From NCBI GenBank assembly GCA_009928435.1, contig JAABNQ010000002.1, forward strand, positions 1 through 64,000: a stretch of DNA of 64,000 bases, in the 5' to 3' direction. Made by a program: the position numbers and the translations under genes. This DNA is from Bacillus sp. HF117_J1_D. Lineage in GTDB: Bacteria; Bacillota; Bacilli; Bacillales; Bacillaceae_C. The notes under the pieces were generated by a model. The model did not search any database. It was not told where the DNA came from and saw only the letters and a list, made by a program, of their open reading frames with translations. Positions 21,051 through 28,431 of the stretch are shown here, in pieces (position 1 is the stretch's first letter; every line of letters starts with the position of its first letter).

Positions 21051-21590
21051 TTATACTTTTTTCAATGAAAACGTGCTGATCATTAGAAGTGATAGAACGA
21101 GAGTGATGAACAAGAAAGAAAATGATGGGAGGTAAGGAATTGCCAAATAACTTAGAGTAAGCAGACAGCCTGCCGCTGTAATGGGAAGACCGGTAAAAAA
21201 GCCGTTATTCTCGGAAATATTGAACCTCGCAAGTCGAAAAGCACCGCAACCAATATAAAATATTGTAAAAAATACGCCCGGGAAACCAAACAAATTTAAA
21301 ATTCCTTGGTATAATAGCAAAGCAGGTGCTACGCCAAAAGAAATGATATCACTCATGGAATCAAGTTGTTTTCCAAGTTCAGATTCAATTTGAAGCTTTC
21401 TCGCAACCATTCCGTCAAACCGATCGGTCATTGCAGCTATGAATATAAGCAGGAGGCTTAAATGAAGCTGACCATTAGTCCCTGCGATGATAGCAAATCC
21501 GCCGAGTCCTAGGTTTGTGAACGTCAGGACATTGGCCGACTGGGCTTTTATTTTTTTAATCGTATGATCAACGACATCGGACAGAAACAT
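21051..21590 (-). CDS. pssA: CDP-diacylglycerol-serine O-phosphatidyltransferase
   Basis: A 179-aa integral membrane enzyme that makes phosphatidylserine from CDP-diacylglycerol and serine. The CDP-alcohol phosphotransferase motif is visible as DRFDGMVARKLQIESELGKQLDSMSD in two overlapping parts (DG..AR....G..LD...D). About five to six membrane helices follow the pattern of Gram-positive PssA. GGAGGAG precedes the ATG. It is divergent from psd, which acts next in phosphatidylethanolamine synthesis, so the intergenic region probably carries both promoters. Confidence 0.93.
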   Translation of the reverse strand: MFLSDVVDHTIKKIKAQSANVLTFTNLGLGGFAIIAGTNGQLHLSLLLIFIAAMTDRFDGMVARKLQIESELGKQLDSMSDIISFGVAPALLLYQGILNLFGFPGVFFTIFYIGCGAFRLARFNISENNGFFTGLPITAAGCLLTLSYLAIPYLPSFSFLFITLVLSLLMISTFSLKKV

Positions 21591-21694
21591 AACACTCCTC
21601 CTTTTCGGTATAATAGATATTTCATTATTTAATTATATGGTTTCTTCTTCATAAAGTTAAGCATAAATTTAAGATTTGTTTGGAGGCAATCGGA

Positions 21695-22489
21695 TTGAAA
21701 GCCGCTTTATATCGCTTTTTTATCGAACTTACAAATGGACCATTCATATCGTCTGCATTAAGGAAGTTTGCAAATTCCGGGATGAGCAGGGTTTTGATTA
21801 AATCCTACGCTGCCCATTATCAAATAAATCAGGACGAAATGTCAAAAGATATCCGATCGTATTCTAACTTGCATTCTTTATTCACAAGACGCTTGAAAGA
21901 AGGGGCAAGAGTAATCGATAACAGCCATGACAGTGTCGCTAGTCCTGTTGATGGTGTAATAGAAGACGCGGGTACTATTACCTCCAGCAAGGAAATAATA
22001 GTCAAGGGAAAGATTTATTCTATTTCTGAGATGCTCGGCGGTATGCATCAAGCTGAAAAATATGAAGGCGGGACGTATATCATTATATACTTAAGTCCTT
22101 CTCATTATCACAGAATTCATAGCCCTGTGAGCGGAAAAGTGATGAAAAGCTATTCCCTTGGGAGCAAATCGTTTCCGGTTAATCGGTTTGGATTAAAATT
22201 TGGACATTCTGTATTGGCGAAAAATCATCGAGTCGTCACGGAAATTAGTTCTGGAGAGACAACCGTTTCCGTAGTCAAGGTTGGGGCAATGTTTATCAAC
22301 TCTGTTGTTGTCACGAATACGGAGCGGGAATGGGAAAAAGGAGAAGAAGTCGCCTATTTTTCCTTCGGATCGACAGTCATCCTTCTCTTCCAAAAGGGAA
22401 CATTTATCCCAGGTGATATAGTTAAATCGTCTGGGGAAGTTAGGATGGGAGAGTCACTGGGAAGATTGTCAGGCAAAAAAAATCAATAA
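21695..22489 (+). CDS. psd: Phosphatidylserine decarboxylase proenzyme
   Basis: A 264-aa pyruvoyl enzyme precursor that converts phosphatidylserine to phosphatidylethanolamine at the membrane. The maturation site is the FGST sequence in YFSFGSTVILLF near the C-terminus; autocleavage before Ser makes the pyruvoyl alpha chain. Other conserved parts are ASPVDGVI and YLSPSHYHRIHSP. The TTG at 21695 is used since GGAGG at 21682-21686 is 8 nt upstream; the alternative TTG at 21680 overlaps that site. It pairs functionally with divergent pssA. Confidence 0.93.
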   Translation: MKAALYRFFIELTNGPFISSALRKFANSGMSRVLIKSYAAHYQINQDEMSKDIRSYSNLHSLFTRRLKEGARVIDNSHDSVASPVDGVIEDAGTITSSKEIIVKGKIYSISEMLGGMHQAEKYEGGTYIIIYLSPSHYHRIHSPVSGKVMKSYSLGSKSFPVNRFGLKFGHSVLAKNHRVVTEISSGETTVSVVKVGAMFINSVVVTNTEREWEKGEEVAYFSFGSTVILLFQKGTFIPGDIVKSSGEVRMGESLGRLSGKKNQ

Positions 22490-22516
22490 AAAGCACCTGG
22501 GATGGTGCTTTATTTA
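22490..22516 (+). terminator. Rho-independent terminator after psd
   Basis: AAAGCACC/GGTGCTTT, an 8-bp stem with a six-base loop, then TATTT; it begins at the psd stop. Confidence 0.75.
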
Positions 22517-22582
22517 AAGTAATCATAAAATTAATCAAAATTTCTGTTATTTTTAATCTCACAAACTGAAGATCTAGTTTAA

Positions 22583-22702
22583 ATGGTACTGCAAGATGCA
22601 GGGCTAGTTATCATTGGAGTAAACTCGCAAGGAATTCAAGATAACCGTAAAGAAGCTTTACTTCAACTTGTCGAAAGAAGCAGCCTAGAAGAAATCTTAT
22701 AA
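22583..22702 (+). CDS. Unrecognised 39-aa ORF, possible gene remnant
   Basis: A frame ATG-to-TAA encodes MVLQDAGLVIIGVNSQGIQ and a helical, Leu/Glu-rich end (LLQLVERSSLEEIL). Composition looks like real protein rather than random sequence, but there is no ribosome binding site and a TAA precedes the ATG in the same frame. It may be the C-terminal end of a decayed gene. I do not recognise the family. Confidence 0.25.
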   Translation: MVLQDAGLVIIGVNSQGIQDNRKEALLQLVERSSLEEIL

Positions 22703-22734
22703 AACTTGTCTAGTCTCTTTTTATATCACTCTGC

Positions 22735-22875
22735 TCAGCAAGGCATTTTTGATCGACGAGCTAATGAACGGCGTTCTATTTCGGTTTCCATAAGACTGAT
22801 GAATTCAGGATTTAAGTTTAATCTTTTTGCCTTAAAGTAAGTTTCAATCAATAATTCGTCGGATAGCTTTTTCAC
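22735..22875 (-). CDS. sda: Sporulation inhibitor Sda (histidine kinase checkpoint peptide)
   Basis: A 46-aa protein on the minus strand with GTG start, preceded by GGAGGTGAAG. The sequence [24 protein letters not shown] is very close to B. subtilis Sda; the two predicted helices form its hairpin, and the region NLNPEFI contacts KinA. Sda blocks sporulation kinases when replication initiation or DNA integrity is disturbed. It lies beside yqeG as in B. subtilis. A -35/-10 pair on the minus strand, TTGTTC (22985-22980) and TAAAGT (22962-22957) with 17-bp spacing, is a plausible sigma-A promoter. DnaA boxes lie just upstream of it. Confidence 0.92.
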   Translation of the reverse strand: MKKLSDELLIETYFKAKRLNLNPEFISLMETEIERRSLARRSKMPC

Positions 22876-22993
22876 CAGCTTCACCTCCAGAAGATATTCA
22901 CGTTCTAAAGCAAAGGCATATTGAATAAAATGATATGTTCTTTTATTTGTAACTTCACTTTAGCAGAGAAAAGCTGATGGAACAAGCGTTCCT

Positions 22994-23092
22994 TTATCCA
23001 CAATCAATAGTGGATAACTTGTGGTCAATTTGTTTATAACAGGATTTAAGCTGTTCGTTGATGACTTTGCCGTGTTTATAAAGTTACCCACA
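22994..23092. promoter_or_regulatory. DnaA-box cluster upstream of sda
   Basis: A perfect DnaA box TTATCCACA is at 22994-23002 (+). An 8/9 match is at 23009-23017 (-, TTATCCACT) and another at 23084-23092 (+, TTACCCACA). Weaker 7/9 matches are at 23020-23028, 23031-23039 and 23073-23081 (all -). In B. subtilis DnaA binds the sda promoter region through such a cluster and activates sda with replication initiation. The rest of the 22876-23216 gap holds the two divergent promoters and nothing else that I can see. Confidence 0.8.
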
Positions 23093-23163
23093 ATTCAGCG
23101 TGGTGTTGGAATTTGTCGAAAAGTTTAGGAAATATTTTTCTTCCTGTAATATTTTGAAACTCC

Positions 23164-23193
23164 TTGGCAGATTGATTAAGATTGAAATATGAT
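23164..23193 (+). promoter_or_regulatory. Probable sigma-A promoter of the yqeG operon
   Basis: TTGGCA at 23164-23169, an 18-bp spacer and TATGAT at 23188-23193, 24 bp before the yqeG start. Confidence 0.6.
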
Positions 23194-23216
23194 GAAGAAA
23201 TAATGGGGTGCACAAT

Positions 23217-23732
23217 TTGTTGAAACGATTTTTACCGAATGAGTATGTGAAAAGTATTTTTTCAATAGATCCAGCTGTTTTAAAAGCAAAGGGCGTAAAA
23301 GGAATTATCACTGATTTGGATAATACGCTTGTTGAATGGGACCGCCCTTATGCTACTCCCCAGCTAATTGAATGGCTAGAGGAGTTAAAGAGCCACGACA
23401 TGAAAGTGACGATTGTATCGAACAACAATGAAAAGAGAGTAGGAGATTTTTCTAATCCATTGAATATCCCATTTATTCATAGAGCAAAAAAACCATCCAG
23501 AAAAGCTTTTAAGCGAGCTGTGAAAGAAATGGGATTATCACGCGAGGAGACTGTGATTATCGGCGACCAGCTGTTGACTGACGTGTTCGGGGGCAATCGT
23601 GCCGGGTTTTATACGATTCTCGTTGTCCCAGTTGCCCAGTCAGATGGTTTTTTTACACGGTTTAACCGTATGGTGGAAAGAAGAATTATGTCTACTTTTA
23701 GACGCAGAGGTTTAGTTAAATGGGAGGAATGA
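23217..23732 (+). CDS. yqeG: YqeG family HAD IIIA-type phosphatase
   Basis: A 171-aa HAD-superfamily protein. Motif I is ITDLDNTLVEWD, motif II is VTIVSNNN, and motif III/IV region is KKPSRKAFKRAV and IGDQLLTDVFGGNRAG. The family resembles phosphatidylglycerophosphate phosphatases of the GEP4 type, though the Bacillus function is unproven. TTG at 23217 is chosen because GGGGTG lies 6 nt upstream and it yields the MLKRFLP start seen in homologues. Its stop overlaps the ribosome binding site region of yqeH. First gene of an eight-gene operon. Confidence 0.92.
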   Translation: MLKRFLPNEYVKSIFSIDPAVLKAKGVKGIITDLDNTLVEWDRPYATPQLIEWLEELKSHDMKVTIVSNNNEKRVGDFSNPLNIPFIHRAKKPSRKAFKRAVKEMGLSREETVIIGDQLLTDVFGGNRAGFYTILVVPVAQSDGFFTRFNRMVERRIMSTFRRRGLVKWEE

Positions 23733-23734
23733 AT

Positions 23735-24835
23735 GTGAGCAATTTACATTGCATCGGCTGCGGTGTAGCTATCCAAACTGATAGACCGGGTGAACTAGGA
23801 TATACGCCTCGCTCCGCATTGGAGAAAGAAGAAATTATTTGCCAGAGATGCTTTCGCTTAAGACATTACAACGAAGTGCAGGATGTAGAACTGTCGGATC
23901 AAAGCTTCCTGGATATTCTCCATGCAATCGGTAATACAGACAGCCTGATTGTTAAAATCATAGATATTTTTGATTTCAATGGGAGCTGGATTCCTGGTCT
24001 TCAAAGGTTTGTCGGCAAAAATCCGGTTCTTTTAGTCGGTAACAAAGTGGATCTTCTGCCGAAATCGACAAACAAAAATAAATTAATCAACTGGATGAAA
24101 AAGCAGGCGAAGGAATTGGGACTCATTCCTTTGGATGTTTTACTTGTCAGTGCTGCGAAAGGGAACGGAATCCAGGAAGCACTTGCTAAAATCGATTCTC
24201 TTCGCCAAGGAAAAGATGTGTATGTTGTAGGGTGTACAAATGTAGGAAAGTCTACATTTATTAACCGCATCATTAAGACTGCTGCGGGCGGGAACGATGT
24301 GATTACCACATCACATGTGCCAGGCACAACGCTCGATATGATTGAAATCCCGCTGGATGACGGAAAAAGTCTTGTTGATACTCCGGGCATTATCAACCAT
24401 CACCAAATGGCACACTATGTAAGTAAAAAAGATTTGAAGATCATTACGCCTAAAAAAGAAATTAAGCCGCGTGTCTATCAATTAAATGAAAACCAGACAT
24501 TATTCTTTGGAGGGCTTGCAAGGTTTGATTACATTAAAGGCGGTCGTAGACCAGTTGTTTGCTATTTGGCTAACAGCATTGAAATTCATCGGACCAAGCT
24601 TGAAAAGGCAGACGAGCTGTATGAGAAGCATGCTGGTGAAATGCTGCAGCCTCCAGGAAAAGGGGAGCTTGAACATTTTCCGGAGCTCATCAGACATGAA
24701 TTTAAATTAAAAGATGATACGATGGATATCGTCTTTTCAGGGCTTGGTTGGGTCACGTTAAAAGAAAAGGGAGCACAGATTGCAGCGTATGCGCCTAAGG
24801 GCGTTTCGGTCTTATTAAGACCTTCTCTTATTTAA
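23735..24835 (+). CDS. yqeH: Ribosome biogenesis GTPase YqeH
   Basis: A 366-aa circularly permuted GTPase needed for 30S subunit assembly in B. subtilis. The N-terminal zinc finger has CIGCG and CQRCF. The G motifs are in permuted order: NKVDLL (G4, about residue 102), SAAKG (G5), GCTNVGKS (G1, about residue 166), then DTPGI (G3, about residue 215). A C-terminal NMR-type RNA-binding region follows. The GTG at 23735 lies 8 nt after GGGAGG and gives the same length as the B. subtilis protein; two in-frame ATGs just upstream overlap that site. Confidence 0.95.
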   Translation: MSNLHCIGCGVAIQTDRPGELGYTPRSALEKEEIICQRCFRLRHYNEVQDVELSDQSFLDILHAIGNTDSLIVKIIDIFDFNGSWIPGLQRFVGKNPVLLVGNKVDLLPKSTNKNKLINWMKKQAKELGLIPLDVLLVSAAKGNGIQEALAKIDSLRQGKDVYVVGCTNVGKSTFINRIIKTAAGGNDVITTSHVPGTTLDMIEIPLDDGKSLVDTPGIINHHQMAHYVSKKDLKIITPKKEIKPRVYQLNENQTLFFGGLARFDYIKGGRRPVVCYLANSIEIHRTKLEKADELYEKHAGEMLQPPGKGELEHFPELIRHEFKLKDDTMDIVFSGLGWVTLKEKGAQIAAYAPKGVSVLLRPSLI

Positions 24836-24844
24836 CAAGTGAGG

Positions 24845-24889
24845 CTCGATAAAATCTGGGCGCAAATATGCCAAGGCGCATTTGATTAT
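24845..24889 (+). repeat. Partial copy of dispersed repeat family A (right end)
   Basis: These 45 bases match the reverse complement of about 35027-35071 with about five mismatches (CTCGATA, AATCTGGGCG, AAATA, CCAA, GCGCATTTGATTAT). It occupies the yqeH-aroE gap within the operon, so the repeat would be part of the mRNA. Confidence 0.7.
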
Positions 24890-24909
24890 ATAAAGACAGG
24901 ATGATTGGA

Positions 24910-25752
24910 TTGAAAAAATTATATGGCGTGATCGGGGATCCGATAGCCCATTCATTATCACCGGCGATGCATAATAAGGAACTTCACGAGCTTGGAATCA
25001 ATGCTTATTACCATCCATTCCATATAAAAGGGAAGGATTTAAAAGCGGCTGTAGAGGGGATGAAAGTGATAGGGGTTGACGGCTTTAATGTCACTATCCC
25101 TCATAAAACAGCCATCATTCCATTATTAGATAAGGTTGATCCGCTTGCTGAAGCCATCGGCGCAGTCAATACGGTTGTCAGGGAAGGTGATGTATTTGTC
25201 GGCTATAACACTGATGGGGCCGGCTTTGTGGAGTCCCTCAAGCAAGCTTGGAAAGAAAATCTGACAGAAGAGCGGGCTTTAATGATTGGAGCCGGAGGTG
25301 CGGCTAAGGCGATCTATTACACCTTATTATCTATTGGGGTTCAGCGGGTGGATATTTGTAACAGGACGATTCAAAAAGCAGAAGCATTAATTGCAGGCCA
25401 GCCTTATCGTGCTGATTCAAAAGCGATAACATTGGAAGAAGGGGAAGCAAACATTGGAGACTACTCCTTGATTATACAGACGACTTCCATAGGAATGGAT
25501 CCTGAGATAGATAAAAGCCCTATTTCACTAGAAGGCGTCAGGTCATCTGCGTTTGTTTCTGACATTATTTATAATCCAGCTGAAACACTCTTCCTTAAAC
25601 AGGCGGCTCAAAAAGGGGCAAAAACGCAAAACGGCCTTGGCATGCTTGTTTATCAAGGAGCGTTGGCTTTTGAAAAATGGACCAATGTTAAACCAGATGT
25701 CTTGCGCATGAAACAAACTTTGACTAATTTCTTGGAGGAATCACCATGCTGA
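24910..25752 (+). CDS. aroE: Shikimate dehydrogenase
   Basis: A 280-aa NADP-dependent enzyme of aromatic amino acid biosynthesis that reduces 3-dehydroshikimate. Motifs are GDPIAHSLSPAMHN, the catalytic Lys in FNVTIPHKTA, INTDG-type NTDGAGF, nucleotide-binding GAGGAAKAI and C-terminal NGLGMLVYQGALAF. The TTG at 24910 is preferred, since homologues start KKLYGVIG and the purine-rich ACAGGATGA sits upstream; ATG 24901 would have no room for a ribosome binding site. It is in the yqeH-aroE-yhbY order common in Bacillus. Confidence 0.95.
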   Translation: MKKLYGVIGDPIAHSLSPAMHNKELHELGINAYYHPFHIKGKDLKAAVEGMKVIGVDGFNVTIPHKTAIIPLLDKVDPLAEAIGAVNTVVREGDVFVGYNTDGAGFVESLKQAWKENLTEERALMIGAGGAAKAIYYTLLSIGVQRVDICNRTIQKAEALIAGQPYRADSKAITLEEGEANIGDYSLIIQTTSIGMDPEIDKSPISLEGVRSSAFVSDIIYNPAETLFLKQAAQKGAKTQNGLGMLVYQGALAFEKWTNVKPDVLRMKQTLTNFLEESPC

Positions 25753-26045
25753 CTGGAAAGCAAAAAAGATTTTTACGAGCAAAAGCGCACCATCTCCAGC
25801 CTATTTTTCAAGTGGGAAAAGGCGGAGTAAGCGAAAATATGATTAAACAGATTGATGATGCATTAGAAGCGCGGGAGCTGCTCAAAATAAGCATCCTTCA
25901 AAATTGCGACGATAATAGAGAGAATGTGGCTGAGGAAATAGTTAGAGGTACTCATAGTGAACTTGTACAAATCATCGGGAGGATCATCGTTCTATATAAG
26001 GAATCACGTGAAAACAAACAAATAGAGTTACCAGTAAAGGGTTGA
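25746..26045 (+). CDS. yhbY: Ribosome assembly RNA-binding protein YhbY
   Basis: A 99-aa CRM-domain protein (B. subtilis YqeI). It begins LTGKQKRFLRAKAHHLQPIFQVGK and carries the GKGG loop and late GRIIVLYKES. CRM proteins bind RNA and associate with pre-50S particles. The ATG overlaps the last codons of aroE and is preceded by GGAGG inside aroE, so the genes are translationally coupled. Confidence 0.93.
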   Translation: MLTGKQKRFLRAKAHHLQPIFQVGKGGVSENMIKQIDDALEARELLKISILQNCDDNRENVAEEIVRGTHSELVQIIGRIIVLYKESRENKQIELPVKG

Positions 26046-26049
26046 TCCG

Positions 26050-26622
26050 ATGAAGAGGAAAATAGGCATCCTGGGAGGAACGTTCGATCCTCTACATCTG
26101 GGTCATCTGATTATTGCAAATGAAGTACTGGATCGTTTGGGACTTGATGAAGTGAAATTCATGCCTAATCATGAACCGCCGCACAAAGACCGGCACACCG
26201 GAACTACGGCGGAAAATCGACTCGCCATGCTGGAAAGGGCTATTGAAGGACACCCGAAATTTTCTATCGAAACAATAGAATTAAATCAAGCCGGACGCTC
26301 CTACACATATGATACGATGAAGATATTAAGAGAAAAGAATCCGCAAAATGACTATTATTTTATTATCGGGGCTGACATGGTGGAATATTTGCCCCACTGG
26401 TATAATATTGAGAAGTTAGTCAAAATTGTTCAGTTCGTCGGTACGAATCGGCCTCATAATAAATTGGAAAGCCCATATCCGGTTAAATTTGTTGAAGTCC
26501 CGATGATTGACATTTCTTCCTCCATGATTAGAGACCGGATAAAAAAAGGAATGTCCATAAAATATTTATTGCCGGATCAGGTTATTCGTTATATAGAGGA
26601 GAATGATTTATATGAATCGTGA
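26050..26622 (+). CDS. nadD: Nicotinate-nucleotide adenylyltransferase
   Basis: A 190-aa NAD biosynthesis enzyme that joins nicotinate mononucleotide with ATP. The nucleotidyltransferase motif GGTFDPLHLGHLIIANE is at the N-terminus and ISSSMIRDRIKKG at the C-terminus, with the NaMN-binding region FMPNHEPPHKD. It is 4 nt after yhbY and overlaps yqeK, consistent with one operon. Confidence 0.96.
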   Translation: MKRKIGILGGTFDPLHLGHLIIANEVLDRLGLDEVKFMPNHEPPHKDRHTGTTAENRLAMLERAIEGHPKFSIETIELNQAGRSYTYDTMKILREKNPQNDYYFIIGADMVEYLPHWYNIEKLVKIVQFVGTNRPHNKLESPYPVKFVEVPMIDISSSMIRDRIKKGMSIKYLLPDQVIRYIEENDLYES

Positions 26623-27169
26623 ACAAGCTTTTACTATAGTCAATGAAAAAATAGCGGGTCCGCGATATGAACATACTAAAAGGGTTGCGGAAACAGCAGA
26701 AAAACTGGCCGTCAAATATGGAGAAAATGTTGAGAAAACAGTCCTAGCTGCCATTTTTCATGATTATGCCAAACTTCTTCCAGTCAATGAGTTGAAAAAA
26801 ATCATTTCTCATCATCAGATGGACCCCCGGTTAAAGGATTATCATCCAGAACTTTGGCATGGTCCGGCAGGAGCTATAATGGTCCGGGACGAAATAGGGA
26901 TTGATGATTTAGATATCTTCAATGCGATCCGCTATCATACAACTGGAAGGGCAGGAATGTCTCTCTTGGAAAAAATCATTTATATTGCGGATTATATTGA
27001 ACCAGGAAGACAGTTTGATGGTCTTGATGAAGTTAGAATGCTTGCAGACAGTGATTTGGATAAAGCTTTGAGAAAGTCGCTGGGAAATACGATCAAGTTT
27101 TTAATCGACAAATCTACCCCTGTCTTTCCTGACACATTTGAAGCATATAACGATATGGTTACAAAATAA
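26612..27169 (+). CDS. yqeK: HD-domain diadenosine tetraphosphatase YqeK
   Basis: A 185-aa HD-domain hydrolase. The metal ligands are in YEHTKRVAETAEKLA, IFHDYAKLLP, LWHGPAGAIMV and RYHTTGRAGM, with late IIYIADYIEPGR. YqeK proteins symmetrically hydrolyse Ap4A to ADP. ATG 26612 is preferred to 26603 since AGAGGAG is too close to the latter. It overlaps nadD by 11 nt. The NAD/Ap4A pairing is conserved in Firmicutes. Confidence 0.93.
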   Translation: MNREQAFTIVNEKIAGPRYEHTKRVAETAEKLAVKYGENVEKTVLAAIFHDYAKLLPVNELKKIISHHQMDPRLKDYHPELWHGPAGAIMVRDEIGIDDLDIFNAIRYHTTGRAGMSLLEKIIYIADYIEPGRQFDGLDEVRMLADSDLDKALRKSLGNTIKFLIDKSTPVFPDTFEAYNDMVTK

Positions 27170-27183
27170 GGAGGAGATAAAAT

Positions 27184-27540
27184 TTGGATTCAAAAGCACT
27201 TTTGAAAACGGTGGTAAAGGCTGCCGATGACAAAAAAGCGGAAGACATTGTGGTCTTGAACATGCAAGGGATTTCACTCATTACGGATTATTTTCTCATT
27301 TGTCATGGGACATCAGAAAAACAGGTTCAGGCGATAGCACGAGAAGTGAAATCAGCCGCAGAGAAAGCGGGCCTTGATGTTAAGAAAATAGAGGGATTCG
27401 AGGAAGCCAAATGGGTTTTGATTGACATGGGGGATGTGATTGCACACGTGTTCCATAGAGATGAAAGAAGCTATTATAATCTTGAAAGACTTTGGGGAGA
27501 TGCTCCAATCGAAAATATTCAAAAGGAATTGGCTCCGTGA
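27184..27540 (+). CDS. rsfS: Ribosome silencing factor RsfS
   Basis: A 118-aa protein that binds L14 of the 50S subunit and blocks subunit joining when nutrients are short. The RsfS fold shows KAEDIVVLNMQGISLITDYFLICHG and GDVIAHVFHRDERSYYNLERLWGD. TTG start after AAGGAGGAG. Its TGA stop overlaps the GTG start of the next gene. Confidence 0.95.
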   Translation: MDSKALLKTVVKAADDKKAEDIVVLNMQGISLITDYFLICHGTSEKQVQAIAREVKSAAEKAGLDVKKIEGFEEAKWVLIDMGDVIAHVFHRDERSYYNLERLWGDAPIENIQKELAP

Positions 27541-28283
27541 GTTATGAACAGCTAGCGTATGTATATGACCATTTGATGGCAGATGCGCCATATGATAGCT
27601 GGGTCCAATATTTATGCGAGGAAATGGAGCGCTTTCAGGCACCCGGAAACCGGGTGCTTGATTTAGGCTGCGGTACGGGTGCGTTGTCTATCCGCCTGAT
27701 CAAAAAGGGTTTCGATGTGACAGGGGTGGATATGTCAGAGGATATGCTGGCTGTTGCTGCAGAAAAAGCAGGAAAAGAAGGCGTGGTTTTTCCCTTGTTC
27801 CAACAAGATATGAGCAAAATCGATGGACTTCCAGAATACGATATTGCCACAATTTTTTGTGATTCCCTCAATTATTTATCAACGCCCGAAGAAGTAAGGG
27901 ATACCTTCCGTCATGTCCATAGTCATTTAGCGCCGGAAGGATTGTTTCTATTTGATGTCCATTCGACTTATCAAATAGCGAATATTTTTTTAAATCAGAC
28001 GTTCACATGGAATGAGGAGGAAGTTGCTTATATATGGAGTTCTTTCCCAGGAGACGAACCTCATTCGGTTGAGCATGATTTGACCTTCTTTGTTTTGGAC
28101 GAAGAGTCAGGCAGATATGATCGCATCGAAGAGTTCCACCAGCAGAGAACCTTTCCCATGCGTGATTATATAAACTGGCTTCAGGATGCGGGCTTTGATG
28201 TTCTTTCCGTCACGGCCGATTTTAGCGATGCTCCTCCGGAAGAAACATCTCAACGCATCTTTTTTACATGCAGAAAAAAATAG
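27537..28283 (+). CDS. yqeM: Class I SAM-dependent methyltransferase (YqeM-like)
   Basis: A 248-aa methyltransferase with motif I VLDLGCGTGALSIRL, motif II VTGVDMSEDML and CDSLNYLSTPEE. The substrate is unknown. The GTG at 27537 overlaps the rsfS stop (GTGA) and has AAAAGGAA upstream within rsfS, so it is translationally coupled. It is the last gene of the operon and is followed by an unusual terminator-like structure. Confidence 0.88.
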   Translation: MSYEQLAYVYDHLMADAPYDSWVQYLCEEMERFQAPGNRVLDLGCGTGALSIRLIKKGFDVTGVDMSEDMLAVAAEKAGKEGVVFPLFQQDMSKIDGLPEYDIATIFCDSLNYLSTPEEVRDTFRHVHSHLAPEGLFLFDVHSTYQIANIFLNQTFTWNEEEVAYIWSSFPGDEPHSVEHDLTFFVLDEESGRYDRIEEFHQQRTFPMRDYINWLQDAGFDVLSVTADFSDAPPEETSQRIFFTCRKK

Positions 28284-28380
28284 GCCGCTTTGCCCCTCGC
28301 TTGTCGGTCATCGCTTCACCGCCCCACATCCTATGGCTACAAGAGGGGCAGGGTTCGACTCTGCGGCCTTTTCTTTTTTC
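28282..28380 (+). terminator. Complex terminator-like RNA structure after yqeM
   Basis: The outer stem AGGCCGC (28282-28288) pairs perfectly with GCGGCCT (28363-28369). An inner stem GCCCCTC (28292-28298) pairs with GAGGGGC (28343-28349), and a small hairpin GCAGGG-TTCGA-CTCTGC (28348-28364) can form as an alternative because it shares bases with both stems. A TTTTCTTTTTT tract follows. The first base lies inside the yqeM stop codon. The 87-nt span is far larger than an ordinary terminator and may be a structured 3' end or small RNA. Confidence 0.6.
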
Positions 28381-28431
28381 GCCAAGACGAATAAAAAAGA
28401 AGGGATTATGCTTTCAATATAGAATATAAGG

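Noticed and set aside
28282-28369. Possible tRNA gene (7-bp closing stem, GGTTCGACTC)
   Set aside because: The T-arm stem cannot form in register with the TTCGA loop, and no D-arm or anticodon arm can be drawn.
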